Part shown: piece after piece, positions 1-8,118 of the stretch | Layout: every line of letters begins with the position of its first letter | Position numbering within the stretch: the stretch's first letter is position 1 | Source of the DNA: a virus | Reading direction: 5' to 3' (one strand) | Length of the DNA: 64,000 nt | Virus record (IMG/VR): IMGVR_UViG_3300035034_003571 | Span: 1 to 64,000 of that record | Position numbers and translations under genes: made by a program | The notes under the pieces: model-generated | Databases searched by the model: none | The model's input: the letters and a program-made list of their open reading frames with translations, nothing else | What the model was told of the DNA's origin: nothing

Positions 1-90
1 AACAGATTCTGGAGAAACTACAGGAGAGGAAACAGATTCTGGAGAAACTACAGGAGAGGAAACAGATTCTGGAGAAAATACAGGAGAGGA
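1..90 (+). repeat. 30-bp direct tandem repeat, three copies
   Basis: Three head-to-tail 30-bp units (1-30, 31-60, 61-90) differ only at a few positions in the third. Each encodes a 10-residue acidic unit in the partial plus-strand gene. The period is a multiple of three, so copy-number change would keep the frame. More copies may lie before the window edge. Confidence 0.95.
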
Positions 91-202
91 AACTGAAGAA
101 ATCTATAACGATGGATCTGAAGAAGGAAGCACTACTGCTCCAGAAAGACCCGGAAGAGTGGTTTCATTTGATGATTTTGTATCCAACCAAGAGGAACAAT
201 AG
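2..202 (+). CDS. 3' end of an acidic repeat protein (partial)
   Basis: The frame is open from the window edge to a TAG at 200-202, giving the last 66 residues of a plus-strand gene whose start lies outside the window. It begins with three copies of an acidic decapeptide (TDSGETTGEE, the third with N for T), followed by an acidic Ser/Thr/Glu linker and a C-terminus ending RVVSFDDFVSNQEEQ. The repeats look like a low-complexity linker. I do not recognise the protein. It converges on the minus-strand gene block, and a bidirectional terminator lies between. The FDDFV stretch near the end faintly resembles the F-x-x-F-L motif at the N-termini of several other proteins here, but it is C-terminal and probably unrelated. 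Confidence 0.65.
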   Translation, partial: TDSGETTGEETDSGETTGEETDSGENTGEETEEIYNDGSEEGSTTAPERPGRVVSFDDFVSNQEEQ

Positions 203-221
203 AATAACCAGGTCTTAAACC

Positions 222-259
222 AAAAAAAATCCCAATATTTTAAAATATTGGGATTTTTT
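222..259. terminator. Bidirectional intrinsic terminator
   Basis: A perfect inverted repeat (core tcccaatatttt / aaaatattggga) is flanked by an A-run on the left and a T-run on the right. It can therefore end transcripts from both sides. It lies between the convergent stops at 202 (+) and 271 (-). Confidence 0.85.
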
Positions 260-270
260 ATTGAGATTTT

Positions 271-498
271 TTATTCTCCAGAAGATCTTCCAAGATCTTT
301 CCTTATTAACCTTCTAACATAATCAGAAACTGATGCGGGTTTTTCCCCTTTGGATAAAGAATCTTTAGAAATTTTCTTAGCCAAATCAACAAGGTCTTCG
401 TTACTTAATAAAACTTGTATTTTTTCGGTTTTTTCTTCTTGTTTACTACTAGCTTTCTTTTCTAGAAGTTCTCCTATTGTTAATATATTATTTTTCAT
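271..498 (-). CDS. Small ribbon-helix-helix-like protein
   Basis: A 75-residue charged protein with ATG start. Residues 25-70 read as a short beta-strand (KIQVLLS) followed by two predicted helices, with a C-terminal SVSDYVRRLIRKDL. That pattern is typical of ribbon-helix-helix DNA-binding proteins such as Arc/CopG relatives. The N-terminal 25 residues are polar. It is the last gene of the minus-strand block and lies just downstream of the RimK-like gene, whose stop codon overlaps a GATATATA element. A role as a small transcription regulator is inference; no family was confirmed. Confidence 0.5.
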   Translation of the reverse strand: MKNNILTIGELLEKKASSKQEEKTEKIQVLLSNEDLVDLAKKISKDSLSKGEKPASVSDYVRRLIRKDLGRSSGE

Positions 499-514
499 TA
501 GATCTTAAATTTTT

Positions 515-2023
515 TTATATATCTGATTTTTCTTCAGAATCTTTACTGAATTCTATCCCAGCTTTTCTATCTCCTCTAGAATGTTTTGGAGAAAATCCAG
601 ATTTTGGCTTATCACTTATTATAAAAGCTTTATGAGGATTCACTGTTAGTCCTAAATCTCTCATTAATTTTCTATTAACCAAAAATGGGGTACTTTTTTC
701 GGTTCGGTCCACGGGAGAAACTTTTACCTTATCCATATGGGCATCTCCTATATTAAAAGAAACTTCTACTATAGGTCTTTCGCTTCTATCTCTTCCAACT
801 TCTGCTGTTGAATATCCTACTATTGGGCTTTCCATTTTCACTTCACCTACAGTCCAATGTAAAATTTCGTCCTTTACCTCTATTTCGTCAGCGTGTATAG
901 TACAAGAGGTAGACCCGTTACCAGTATCAAATTTAGCAACCAAGTTACCAATACCGGAAATGGCTACGGTCTCTAAATAGCCGACCTCCATCTCTGTATA
1001 TGTCCAGTTACCTTTATCACTTACGTAATCTATAATAGTATTGACAACGGGTTCATCCATAACTTTAGAAATCCCCTCAGTACCTGGTGAAGAATTAACT
1101 TCTAATATGTAAGGATTTTCGCTTTTTTTATCAATCATTATATCAACTCCACACCAGTGACATCCCATCACATTCGCCGCCTTACAAGCTATTTTTTTTA
1201 TCTCGTCAGTAAGCTCGAATCCTTTAACTTCACCTCCTAAAGAATAATTAGTTCTAAAATCCTTATCTACCGCTTCTCTTTTCATAACGCCAACAACTTC
1301 ACAATTATCTGCACTGTTTAAAGAAAGAGGGTTAAACTTTTTAACTATTATTTGAACTCTAATATCATAATTAGAATCTATTTTTTCCTGAAGTAATATT
1401 TCACTTTCTGGACTTAATTTAGTTATAGTTTGATATACTGATTTTAAAGATGCATAAGAATCTACAATAGATACCCCTATTCCTTGGGATCCTGAAAGTA
1501 GCTTCATTATCACTGGAAATTCCCCGCCTATTTTTTTTAGTCCATCGTCAAGATTTGAAACATCACTAACGATTGCATATCTAGGTATAGGTAATTTTTC
1601 GTTCTCTAAAATAACCGAGGTTAAATATTTATTTTCACAAGCTTCTATTGAGGATAAAGAATTCACACAGAAATATCTGCCCTTTTCTAATTCCCTCATA
1701 ATTTGCTTAGTTTTAGAGTTTTTAACTACCCCTCTTCTAGGAACTATAACAGTATTTTTTGGGTTTATTATTATTTCTGGACTACCCTCATCGGAATCCA
1801 AAATCAGATGTCCGTTATAGAGTTTGTCCATAGTTATGTTATCTACATTAACTACATTACACTCTATAGATCTTTTTTTGCACTCCTCCAAAAAAGATTC
1901 AGAGGTTTTACTTACTCCTTCGGTACCGGAAAGTATTAATAGATTTATTTCGGAGTTTTCTTCAGCTTCATTGAGAAATTGAGAAAAATCCAAAAGTTTA
2001 TTAACATTAAGATTTTTTTGCAT
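515..2023 (-). CDS. RimK-like ATP-grasp ligase fused to RimB-like retropepsin domain
   Basis: A 502-residue two-domain protein. Residues about 130-330 form an ATP-grasp domain of the RimK/LysX type, with the glycine-rich SGSQGIG loop near 177-183 and the metal-binding ILEVNSSPG near 306-314. Such enzymes ligate amino acids, classically glutamate to the C-terminus of ribosomal protein S6. Residues about 345-480 resemble the 'ATP-dependent zinc protease' / RimB retropepsin-like family, with FDTGNGSTS at 365-373 and a downstream TPFLVNRKL. RimB and RimK are usually separate proteins that work together, so this looks like a fusion. The N-terminus holds LDFSQFLNEAE, similar to the T4 capsid-targeting peptide. 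The substrate is unknown. Confidence 0.8.
   Translation of the reverse strand: MQKNLNVNKLLDFSQFLNEAEENSEINLLILSGTEGVSKTSESFLEECKKRSIECNVVNVDNITMDKLYNGHLILDSDEGSPEIIINPKNTVIVPRRGVVKNSKTKQIMRELEKGRYFCVNSLSSIEACENKYLTSVILENEKLPIPRYAIVSDVSNLDDGLKKIGGEFPVIMKLLSGSQGIGVSIVDSYASLKSVYQTITKLSPESEILLQEKIDSNYDIRVQIIVKKFNPLSLNSADNCEVVGVMKREAVDKDFRTNYSLGGEVKGFELTDEIKKIACKAANVMGCHWCGVDIMIDKKSENPYILEVNSSPGTEGISKVMDEPVVNTIIDYVSDKGNWTYTEMEVGYLETVAISGIGNLVAKFDTGNGSTSCTIHADEIEVKDEILHWTVGEVKMESPIVGYSTAEVGRDRSERPIVEVSFNIGDAHMDKVKVSPVDRTEKSTPFLVNRKLMRDLGLTVNPHKAFIISDKPKSGFSPKHSRGDRKAGIEFSKDSEEKSDI
516..523 (-). promoter_or_regulatory. GATATATA element upstream of the RHH-like gene
   Basis: Minus-strand GATATATA, 17 nt before the ATG at 498. 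It overlaps the stop codon of the RimK-like gene. Confidence 0.5.
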
Positions 2024-2045
2024 ATATCCAAAGGATTCTTTATCC

Positions 2046-2053
2046 TATATATC
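2046..2053 (-). promoter_or_regulatory. GATATATA element upstream of the RimK-like gene
   Basis: Minus-strand GATATATA, 22 nt before the ATG at 2023, in the gap after the small gene ending at 2053. A second near-copy, GATATATG, contains the start codon itself. Confidence 0.5.
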
Positions 2054-2241
2054 TAAGTATTCTTTCTTTCCTTTTCTACTTTATCCCTGATTTTTTCTAA
2101 AAATTTAAAAGATTCGCTAGATCCAATTATAGCATCAGATTTCCCTATAAGGGTATTTAGAAACTCTACGTCAGATACACTCTCTGAATGTATTTTTTCT
2201 AGATCTCCAACTTCAGGGAGCATTCTTTTATTGAATCCCAT
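2053..2241 (-). CDS. Hypothetical 62-residue protein downstream of polymerase C-half
   Basis: A charged, helical 62-residue protein. Its ATG follows directly on the TAA of the polymerase C-terminal gene (TAA-ATG, no gap), so it is probably translationally coupled to it. The C-terminal SFKFLEKIRDKVEKERK looks like an amphipathic helix. I recognise no domain. Tight linkage suggests a role in replication, but that is only context. Confidence 0.55.
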   Translation of the reverse strand: MGFNKRMLPEVGDLEKIHSESVSDVEFLNTLIGKSDAIIGSSESFKFLEKIRDKVEKERKNT

Positions 2242-3390
2242 TTACCAAAGAGTGTTAATCATAAATAGATTAGGACTTATTTTATTATAATTCATAACTT
2301 CTATAAACCTGTTTATTGGATCCAAGATAGTTTTAGTAAACTGGTGATCGTAATCGATTGGAGGAGCATATTCATAAGGAAAGGTTCCTTGAGCATATGA
2401 AAATACATTATTTTCCATAGGGCTGTTAGTTTTTACAAAATACATTCTAACTTTTTCTCCGCTACCTAAAAGGGGATATTTATCCTTATATTTAGATTTA
2501 TTCAAAATATAATTATGATATGCACTAGCTCTAACGTGGATCGGACATCCCTTACCAACCTCTAGTGCCGTTGTATCATTAAGCACAAATTTCTCATATC
2601 CTTTCATATTTACAGAATTCGAAATGTTCTCCGGTTCCTGTACCTTAAACTCTTTCTTGATGGCCTTAAGTTCCTGAACGAATTCTCTAAGTTGGAATTT
2701 GCTACCTGCAGCAAATATGAATTTAGTTAGATATCCAAGTTTTTCTCTAACAAATACTGGTGTTCCTCCCTTAACCATTTCTACCCCGGTATACTTAAGG
2801 GTTGATCCTTTTTCAAAATGTTGGCCAGAATCATATACTAGATTCAGTACATATTTTTTCTTACCTAAGAATATCCCATTAGCTGAAAGTGTTTCCAACT
2901 CAAAATCTTGGTAATTGTCAGTTTTACATTTTTCAGCATAAATATCGAAGCATTTTTGTAAATACCCAACTATTCTTTTCTCGTTTAAAGCGAGTATGAA
3001 ATCTTTGGGACTTCCCTCCCATCCTTCGAATGAAGAAACTACTTCCTCAAAAGAAACATAATTGGAATCAGTATCACCATAAACAACCATTGGTTTCTTA
3101 ATTGGCTTTACATTATAGATTCCCAGCTCTTTATGTAAGGCTTCATCTTTATGCCAAAATTCATGGAAATATTTATCTAAGATTTTTTCAGAGTGCTTAA
3201 TTAAATCTTGTCCTTGTAAAGTTACTGCTTCTGCAACATCTGGATTGAAACAAACGAACCAGTTATTACCTATGGCACCATAAATGGAGTTCATAGTTAG
3301 CTTTATTGCCTGTTCTTCATTTTTAAGTTCGTCCCTTCTGGATATTGCTTCATTAATTTTTATTTTAAGCTTTTCTATCTTACTTTCCAT
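2242..3390 (-). CDS. 43B: DNA polymerase, C-terminal half (palm/thumb; gp43B-like)
   Basis: The 382-residue C-terminal part of a family B DNA polymerase. Residues 1-28 are a charged helix that would form the second half of the fingers. Motif B is at 30-38 (K30 ... NSIYG), and motif C, YGDTDS, at 104-109 supplies the two catalytic aspartates D106 and D108. The thumb follows to the C-terminus, whose last residues could bind the clamp. Exonuclease and motif A are missing; they are in the separate gene at 21999-23450. The two parts together give 865 residues, close to the 898 of T4 gp43. No intein sequence is present at its N-terminus, so the halves must assemble non-covalently. A homing endonuclease gene starts divergently 73 bp away. 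Confidence 0.92.
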   Translation of the reverse strand: MESKIEKLKIKINEAISRRDELKNEEQAIKLTMNSIYGAIGNNWFVCFNPDVAEAVTLQGQDLIKHSEKILDKYFHEFWHKDEALHKELGIYNVKPIKKPMVVYGDTDSNYVSFEEVVSSFEGWEGSPKDFILALNEKRIVGYLQKCFDIYAEKCKTDNYQDFELETLSANGIFLGKKKYVLNLVYDSGQHFEKGSTLKYTGVEMVKGGTPVFVREKLGYLTKFIFAAGSKFQLREFVQELKAIKKEFKVQEPENISNSVNMKGYEKFVLNDTTALEVGKGCPIHVRASAYHNYILNKSKYKDKYPLLGSGEKVRMYFVKTNSPMENNVFSYAQGTFPYEYAPPIDYDHQFTKTILDPINRFIEVMNYNKISPNLFMINTLW

Positions 3391-3462
3391 TCAATACATA
3401 AATTAAAATTATATACTTTTATAGATAATTAAGTAATATTGTTTCTATAAAAGCGAAAATTA

Positions 3463-5073
3463 ATGCTACTTGAACGATATATAAGGGGCAATAAAAAAGA
3501 TAGAATGATAATATCAGATTTCCTAAATGATAAGGGTCGAGTTTCATCGACCAGGACCACAAAAAGTTATGTTAAGAAACATTTCTATAAAGAATATTCA
3601 AAAGTGATAAAGCATAGTGAAATGATTGGATTGGAACCGGAAAGATTTTCGGAAGAATTATATCACTATTTAAATAATATACTAGAACCCGTTAAATGTA
3701 AAAAATGTACCGAAAAAATACCGAAATTCACCGGGCTTTTGACGGGGTATTTAGATTATTGTAGTTCTAAATGTTCTAATAGTTCTTTGGTTGTTATGGA
3801 AAAAAAGGAGAGAACCTATATTAAAAAATATGGGGTAGATAATCCTTCTAAATCTAATATAATAAAGAAAAAAATAGAAAATAAATTCATAGAAAATTAC
3901 GGGGGGAATCCATTTACCGTTAAAAAAATTAAAGATCAGATAAAAAAAACCAATCTAATTAAATATGGGAATAAGCATCCAATGGGTAAAGGAAGTAACC
4001 TATATGAAAAATTAGACAATGAAAAATTAGATACATTTCTAAATAAATATAGGCATTTAGAGGTAATTAAAAGAGAATCAAAAAAATGGGGAGAAGTAAC
4101 AATCAAATGTAATGAATGTAATAATAATTTTACTATATCCAAGTGGAATTTACACCAAAGGACAAAATTATTAATAGAAACAAATCCATGTACAATTTGC
4201 AATCCTATCGGATGTATTAAATCTTCAGGAATCGAAGATTTCGTTAGGGCTATATTAGAAAAGAATAAAATTAGATATACTGAAAATGATAGAACTATAT
4301 TGGAAGGTAAGGAGATCGATTTTCTTTTACCTGATCATAATATTGGGATAGAAACAAACGGTTTGTATTGGCATTCAGAAAGATTCAAACATCCGCTATA
4401 TCATCAAGAAAAAACAAATTTAGCTAAAAATAAAGGCTATCTATTGATTCATATATTTGAGGACGAGATTACAAAAAATAAAGAATTAGTAAAAAGTAGA
4501 ATCCTATCTATATTGAACCAAAACAAAAGAATTATTTACGCTAGAAAATGCAGCATAAAAGAAATAGATTCGAAAAAATGTAATGCTTTTTTAATAGAGA
4601 ATCACTTGCAGGGAGCAGCAGGGGCAAAAAAAAGATATGGAATGTTTTATGGTGGTGAATTAGTATCTGTAATGACTTTTGGTTCTCTAAGAAAAAACAT
4701 GGGGAACATAAAAAAAGAAGGGCATTGGGAACTAATAAGGTTTTGTAACCTAAGGGGAATTAGTGTTATTGGAGGGGCTTCCAAATTACTTAGTAAATTC
4801 AAAAAGAATAATACACCCAAGAAATTAGTTACATATTGTGATGCTAGATGGTCCGATGGAGAATTTTATAGAAAATTAGGATTCATATTAGAACATCAAA
4901 GTAAACCTAATTACTGGTACTTTAAAAATGGCATCAGAGAAAATAGATTTAAATATCGAAAGGATCAATTAATAAAAGAAGGATACGATCCTAAAAAATC
5001 CGAAGCTCGGATTATGAACGAGCTCGGATTTTTAAAAATATATGATTCAGGCTCTTATAAATTTTCTATGTAA
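3463..5073 (+). CDS. Free-standing homing endonuclease, Vsr-like nuclease plus GNAT-like domain
   Basis: A 536-residue modular protein on the opposite strand to its neighbours. Residues 78-105 hold a Cys4 zinc-binding knuckle. Residues 118-175 carry repeats of the form KYGxxNPxxSxxIKxK, also found in the endonuclease at 7202-8080. Residues 216-246 hold another Cys4 module. Residues 253-345 form the nuclease, with E258, D286, E297 and YWHSE at 302-306, matching the Vsr/EDxHD homing endonucleases described in fractured phage genes. Residues 350-536 look like an acetyltransferase-fold domain. It lies between the polymerase C-half and the clamp gene, so it is a plausible agent of the polymerase fracture. 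Confidence 0.85.
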   Translation: MLLERYIRGNKKDRMIISDFLNDKGRVSSTRTTKSYVKKHFYKEYSKVIKHSEMIGLEPERFSEELYHYLNNILEPVKCKKCTEKIPKFTGLLTGYLDYCSSKCSNSSLVVMEKKERTYIKKYGVDNPSKSNIIKKKIENKFIENYGGNPFTVKKIKDQIKKTNLIKYGNKHPMGKGSNLYEKLDNEKLDTFLNKYRHLEVIKRESKKWGEVTIKCNECNNNFTISKWNLHQRTKLLIETNPCTICNPIGCIKSSGIEDFVRAILEKNKIRYTENDRTILEGKEIDFLLPDHNIGIETNGLYWHSERFKHPLYHQEKTNLAKNKGYLLIHIFEDEITKNKELVKSRILSILNQNKRIIYARKCSIKEIDSKKCNAFLIENHLQGAAGAKKRYGMFYGGELVSVMTFGSLRKNMGNIKKEGHWELIRFCNLRGISVIGGASKLLSKFKKNNTPKKLVTYCDARWSDGEFYRKLGFILEHQSKPNYWYFKNGIRENRFKYRKDQLIKEGYDPKKSEARIMNELGFLKIYDSGSYKFSM

Positions 5074-5079
5074 TTATTT

Positions 5080-5847
5080 TTACTTAGTTACTAACCCAAC
5101 CGCACAAGAGGTAGTGGTATCGCTAGAAAAAAAGACCATTCTATTTTCATGAACATAACACTCTCCCGTTTCTACGTCAACATATCCTAATTGACTTTTA
5201 TAAATAGAAATCTCTCTAGTCTCACTATTAATATCTATTTCATCCTCCTTTATATTTAACTTAAAATCGAAAGAGTTTCCCTTTACTACTATTTTATCTT
5301 TAAAAACGTCCCATTCCAAAAGTTCGTCCGAATCAGTTTCAAGGTTACATAAAGCTGCAATAGAAGTAAAGTCAGAATTATATAGTTTAAATTTATGGAT
5401 ATAATCCTCCTTAGAATGAACCATTTCTAATACATTATCTTCAACATAAGCTAATAGGCTTAAGTCTGCACAACGTATTTTTATAGTTAGTGTTGGAGAA
5501 ACTAGATTTAATTCAGTTGCTACACAATCACCATCATTTAGGTGGGATAAATTAAGTTCCAAATAGATATCTTCTTCTGTTCTAAAATGCTTAAAAGCAT
5601 CCATTAACTTAGTAACATCCATTATACCTATCTTAACCCTATCAGTTTTTATAAATTCCCAGTCGATCTCTCCGTCGAAAATTTCTGTGTTCTCAACAGC
5701 TGAATACTTCATAACCGCTTTATCCGGGGTATGTACTTTAGAAAAGGTAGTTTCCTCATTAATTTCTAATAAAACACTTTTCTCTATTACTTTTAACTTT
5801 TTAAGGAAAGTAATAAAATTTTGGGGGCTAGTGACTCTTAATTTCAT
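5080..5847 (-). CDS. 45: Probable sliding clamp (gp45-like)
   Basis: A 255-residue protein rich in alternating beta-strands with an acidic character, as expected of a trimeric DNA sliding clamp. It starts MKLRVTSPQNFITFLKKL, and its last strand, VFFSSDTTTSCAVGLV, is placed like the final strand of T4 gp45 (228 residues). It sits between the polymerase C-half and the topoisomerase subunit 52, a replication context. No single motif is decisive because clamps diverge strongly, so the call rests on length, strand pattern and neighbours. A structure prediction should show two clamp domains. It converges with the plus-strand endonuclease, leaving only 6 bp between the stops. Confidence 0.6.
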   Translation of the reverse strand: MKLRVTSPQNFITFLKKLKVIEKSVLLEINEETTFSKVHTPDKAVMKYSAVENTEIFDGEIDWEFIKTDRVKIGIMDVTKLMDAFKHFRTEEDIYLELNLSHLNDGDCVATELNLVSPTLTIKIRCADLSLLAYVEDNVLEMVHSKEDYIHKFKLYNSDFTSIAALCNLETDSDELLEWDVFKDKIVVKGNSFDFKLNIKEDEIDINSETREISIYKSQLGYVDVETGECYVHENRMVFFSSDTTTSCAVGLVTK

Positions 5848-5907
5848 TTTTATTTTTTGTATTTATTCTACTGTATTATTTATGGTTTGTTTCTGGAATT
5901 TCTTTAA

Positions 5908-7212
5908 TTATATTTCATCCTCCTCATCCTGATCTATAACTTCAGTCTCTTCAATCTCTTCCTGGAATATCTCTATCCCGTCTATCTCAGTTTTTTGATC
6001 GTCGTATGATTTTGGGATTAATGAAATAGATTTAGCTCCCTTAGATTTTTTTCTTGTTGAATTTAGTATTTTTTCCTGGGCTTTTATTTTTCTTTTACCA
6101 ATTATTATTAGTTTTTTGGTTTCTATTATCAGGTCTTTTGTTTCTTTTATTACATCATCAGATAATTTAACTATTTGAATCTTAGATAATCTAGCCGATA
6201 TCCATCCCTTAAATCCTTTCAAGAAAGCCAAAATCTCTACATTTTTCCTTTTCTTAGAGCTCATAAAAATTAGAAATTTAAGCTTCGCTTCCAAATATTC
6301 TAACTCATTATCAAAATTAACTAAATCCCTTTCCAGTCTTTTAAGTCTTACAAATTCCAGATGAACTTTAAAAGAATCTAAATAATCCTTCACTGAATCG
6401 AATTCCATAACAGATCCATCCCTAACGAAAACCACATTTTCTCTAACTATAACCCTTCCCATATTTTGAATCCACACACTAGCAGAGTCAAATTCTTGAG
6501 GGCTTATACCTCTTAAGGTAACCTGGATATCACATTTCTTTTTAGATGAATTTTCTATTTTATATGCTATTTCACTTTGGTCTAACTTATTTGTTAACCT
6601 ATTCATAAAACTTTCATATTTAATAAGAGGGGAAAGATCAAAAATTCTAATAGATTTCCTTTTCTTGTTAATCTCTATTCCACTTTCTACTAACCAAGAT
6701 CCTTCTTCATTATTAAATCTAGTAACTTTACCAGAGAAGTCTTTAAAATGAGGCTTTAGTATTTTATTTTTACCCTCTAAATATTCTATTACGTCCTCTC
6801 TTTTTCTGGGAAGTATATTACTCCTGTAGCCAACCGCTATACCAACAACATGTGTAGATATACCAATAGGATATTCTACGTGAAGCCAGTCGTGCCCTCC
6901 TTCTTGATTTTTGATGTTTAGGTCTTGGTGTTCGGATATAGTTTCTTTAGCCCATTTACTTATCCTAACGGAGGTGTATCTAGGAGCAGAAGGAGAAGGG
7001 TTTACTGGGGATCCGAAAAATCCGTCACCTTCTAATACTTGCATATCACAACCAAAGGGTCTAGCTAATTTAGCAATAGCTTTAGCCAATGATGAATTAT
7101 GACTTATTATGTTTGATTTACCTATTGAAAAATTAGAATATTTTTCTACCGTTATATCATAAAATGGTTTTGGCTTAACCAATTTAATTTTCTTTATTGA
7201 TTTAATTTTCAT
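5908..7212 (-). CDS. 52: Topoisomerase II subunit gp52-like, C-terminal part with C-intein
   Basis: A 434-residue protein. Residues 1-39 are the C-terminal half of a split intein ending ISHN, and the extein starts at Ser40. The extein continues SSLAKAIAKLARPFGC, then the gyrase-A-like stretch EGDGFFGS and the catalytic tyrosine in PRYTSVR (Y79). A long coiled coil and an acidic C-terminus follow. The N-terminal 70 extein residues come from 8122-8631. After trans-splicing the product would be about 465 residues (T4 gp52: 442). Its start overlaps the 3' end of the HNH endonuclease gene by 11 bp, so translation is probably coupled. Confidence 0.9.
   Translation of the reverse strand: MKIKSIKKIKLVKPKPFYDITVEKYSNFSIGKSNIISHNSSLAKAIAKLARPFGCDMQVLEGDGFFGSPVNPSPSAPRYTSVRISKWAKETISEHQDLNIKNQEGGHDWLHVEYPIGISTHVVGIAVGYRSNILPRKREDVIEYLEGKNKILKPHFKDFSGKVTRFNNEEGSWLVESGIEINKKRKSIRIFDLSPLIKYESFMNRLTNKLDQSEIAYKIENSSKKKCDIQVTLRGISPQEFDSASVWIQNMGRVIVRENVVFVRDGSVMEFDSVKDYLDSFKVHLEFVRLKRLERDLVNFDNELEYLEAKLKFLIFMSSKKRKNVEILAFLKGFKGWISARLSKIQIVKLSDDVIKETKDLIIETKKLIIIGKRKIKAQEKILNSTRKKSKGAKSISLIPKSYDDQKTEIDGIEIFQEEIEETEVIDQDEEDEI
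7096..7212 (-). mobile_element. Split intein, C-terminal half (subunit 52)
   Basis: 39 residues with block F (FYDITV ... YSNF) and block G ending HN, followed by a +1 serine. It starts MKIKSIKKI, nearly identical to the start of the UvsW C-intein. The N partner is 8122-8421. Confidence 0.9.
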
Positions 7213-8080
7213 TTCTTATGGATTCGTCAAAAAATTTAATTTCTTCTTTAAGTTCTTCTAGTGTTATACTACACGAAGCCCACTTGTTTCTATTTTCACT
7301 AAAAGTTAAAATATCAAGATTGGAAATATGTCCTATTATATCAGGGTTTATATTATTTAAAAATCCTTCGTTTCTAGAAAATTTGTGATCTACCGTTAGC
7401 CAATCATTTTTTTCTAATTTTCTTGATTCCTTTATATTGTCCCAAATTTCTGCCCCAAATTTAAGTTTTGCGAATAATCTCATTTGCGACCATGTAATTT
7501 CATAGACGTTGGCTTCGTATATTTTTCTAAGTGGCCACTTATCCCTAGGTGTCCAAAATCCATTATTCTCTGCACTCTTTCTTTTCTTATCTTTTATCTT
7601 TTTGGATTTGGATGGATTGTCATATCCATATTTTAAAATCCAAGTATCTTTCAATTTATTCTTTACGTCTTCTCTTTGGTATACATTACTAACCCCGTAT
7701 AATTTAACAAGATTTTCTTCCATATTTAACCTAGCAGCGGAATCTTTAGATAAATTATGCTCCGCTCCTGTAGTAGATAATGTAGTTTGTTTTTTCATAT
7801 CAAGAGAGCATTTTTTAGAGCAACACATTCTAAATGCTTTATATTCGAATCCACAAACAAAGCATTTATTATTTAGTTTATTTTTTTTATTTAACTTTGA
7901 ATAAAATTCAGGATACTTATTAAAATTAGCTTTCCATAATTTAAATGAGGATTCGCCGATACCTTCTATTATTATAAATTTATCTCTAGATTTACAAAGG
8001 TTACTACAATACATATAAAAGTTTTTCTTATCTGTATTATATTTTTTACCGCATCCTTTACATATTTTCTTTATCATCAT
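7202..8080 (-). CDS. HNH-type homing endonuclease between the halves of gene 52
   Basis: A 292-residue protein. Two Cys4 zinc knuckles (C7/C10/C25/C29 and C73/C76/C87/C91) precede KYGxxNPxxS-type DNA-binding repeats at about 126-165. The C-terminal nuclease at 228-270 reads VDHKFS...GF.NNI.P...GH..NL....ENR.K, a His-Me finger/HNH arrangement with H232 as probable general base. It lies exactly between the two split-intein halves of gene 52, so it can spread the whole cassette. It has its own GATATATA element and a strong hairpin over its ATG. The endonucleases in the other two fractured genes belong to a different nuclease fold. Confidence 0.85.
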   Translation of the reverse strand: MMIKKICKGCGKKYNTDKKNFYMYCSNLCKSRDKFIIIEGIGESSFKLWKANFNKYPEFYSKLNKKNKLNNKCFVCGFEYKAFRMCCSKKCSLDMKKQTTLSTTGAEHNLSKDSAARLNMEENLVKLYGVSNVYQREDVKNKLKDTWILKYGYDNPSKSKKIKDKKRKSAENNGFWTPRDKWPLRKIYEANVYEITWSQMRLFAKLKFGAEIWDNIKESRKLEKNDWLTVDHKFSRNEGFLNNINPDIIGHISNLDILTFSENRNKWASCSITLEELKEEIKFFDESIRNEN

Positions 8081-8113
8081 GGATTTTTATTTTATTATAT
8101 ATCCGTGATGATA
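8071..8113 (-). promoter_or_regulatory. Start-codon hairpin with promoter element inside (HNH endonuclease)
   Basis: Inverted repeat between 8071-8084 and 8101-8113: 13 of 14 positions pair, with one C·A mismatch. The right arm on the mRNA contains AUCCAUGAUGAUAA, that is the start codon. GATATATA (8096-8103) begins at the end of the left arm, so a transcript initiated from it would lack that arm and leave the start codon open. Confidence 0.7.
8096..8103 (-). promoter_or_regulatory. GATATATA element upstream of the HNH endonuclease
   Basis: Minus-strand GATATATA, 15 nt before the ATG at 8080. It overlaps the end of the left arm of the start-codon hairpin. Confidence 0.6.
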
Positions 8114-8118
8114 AAAAA

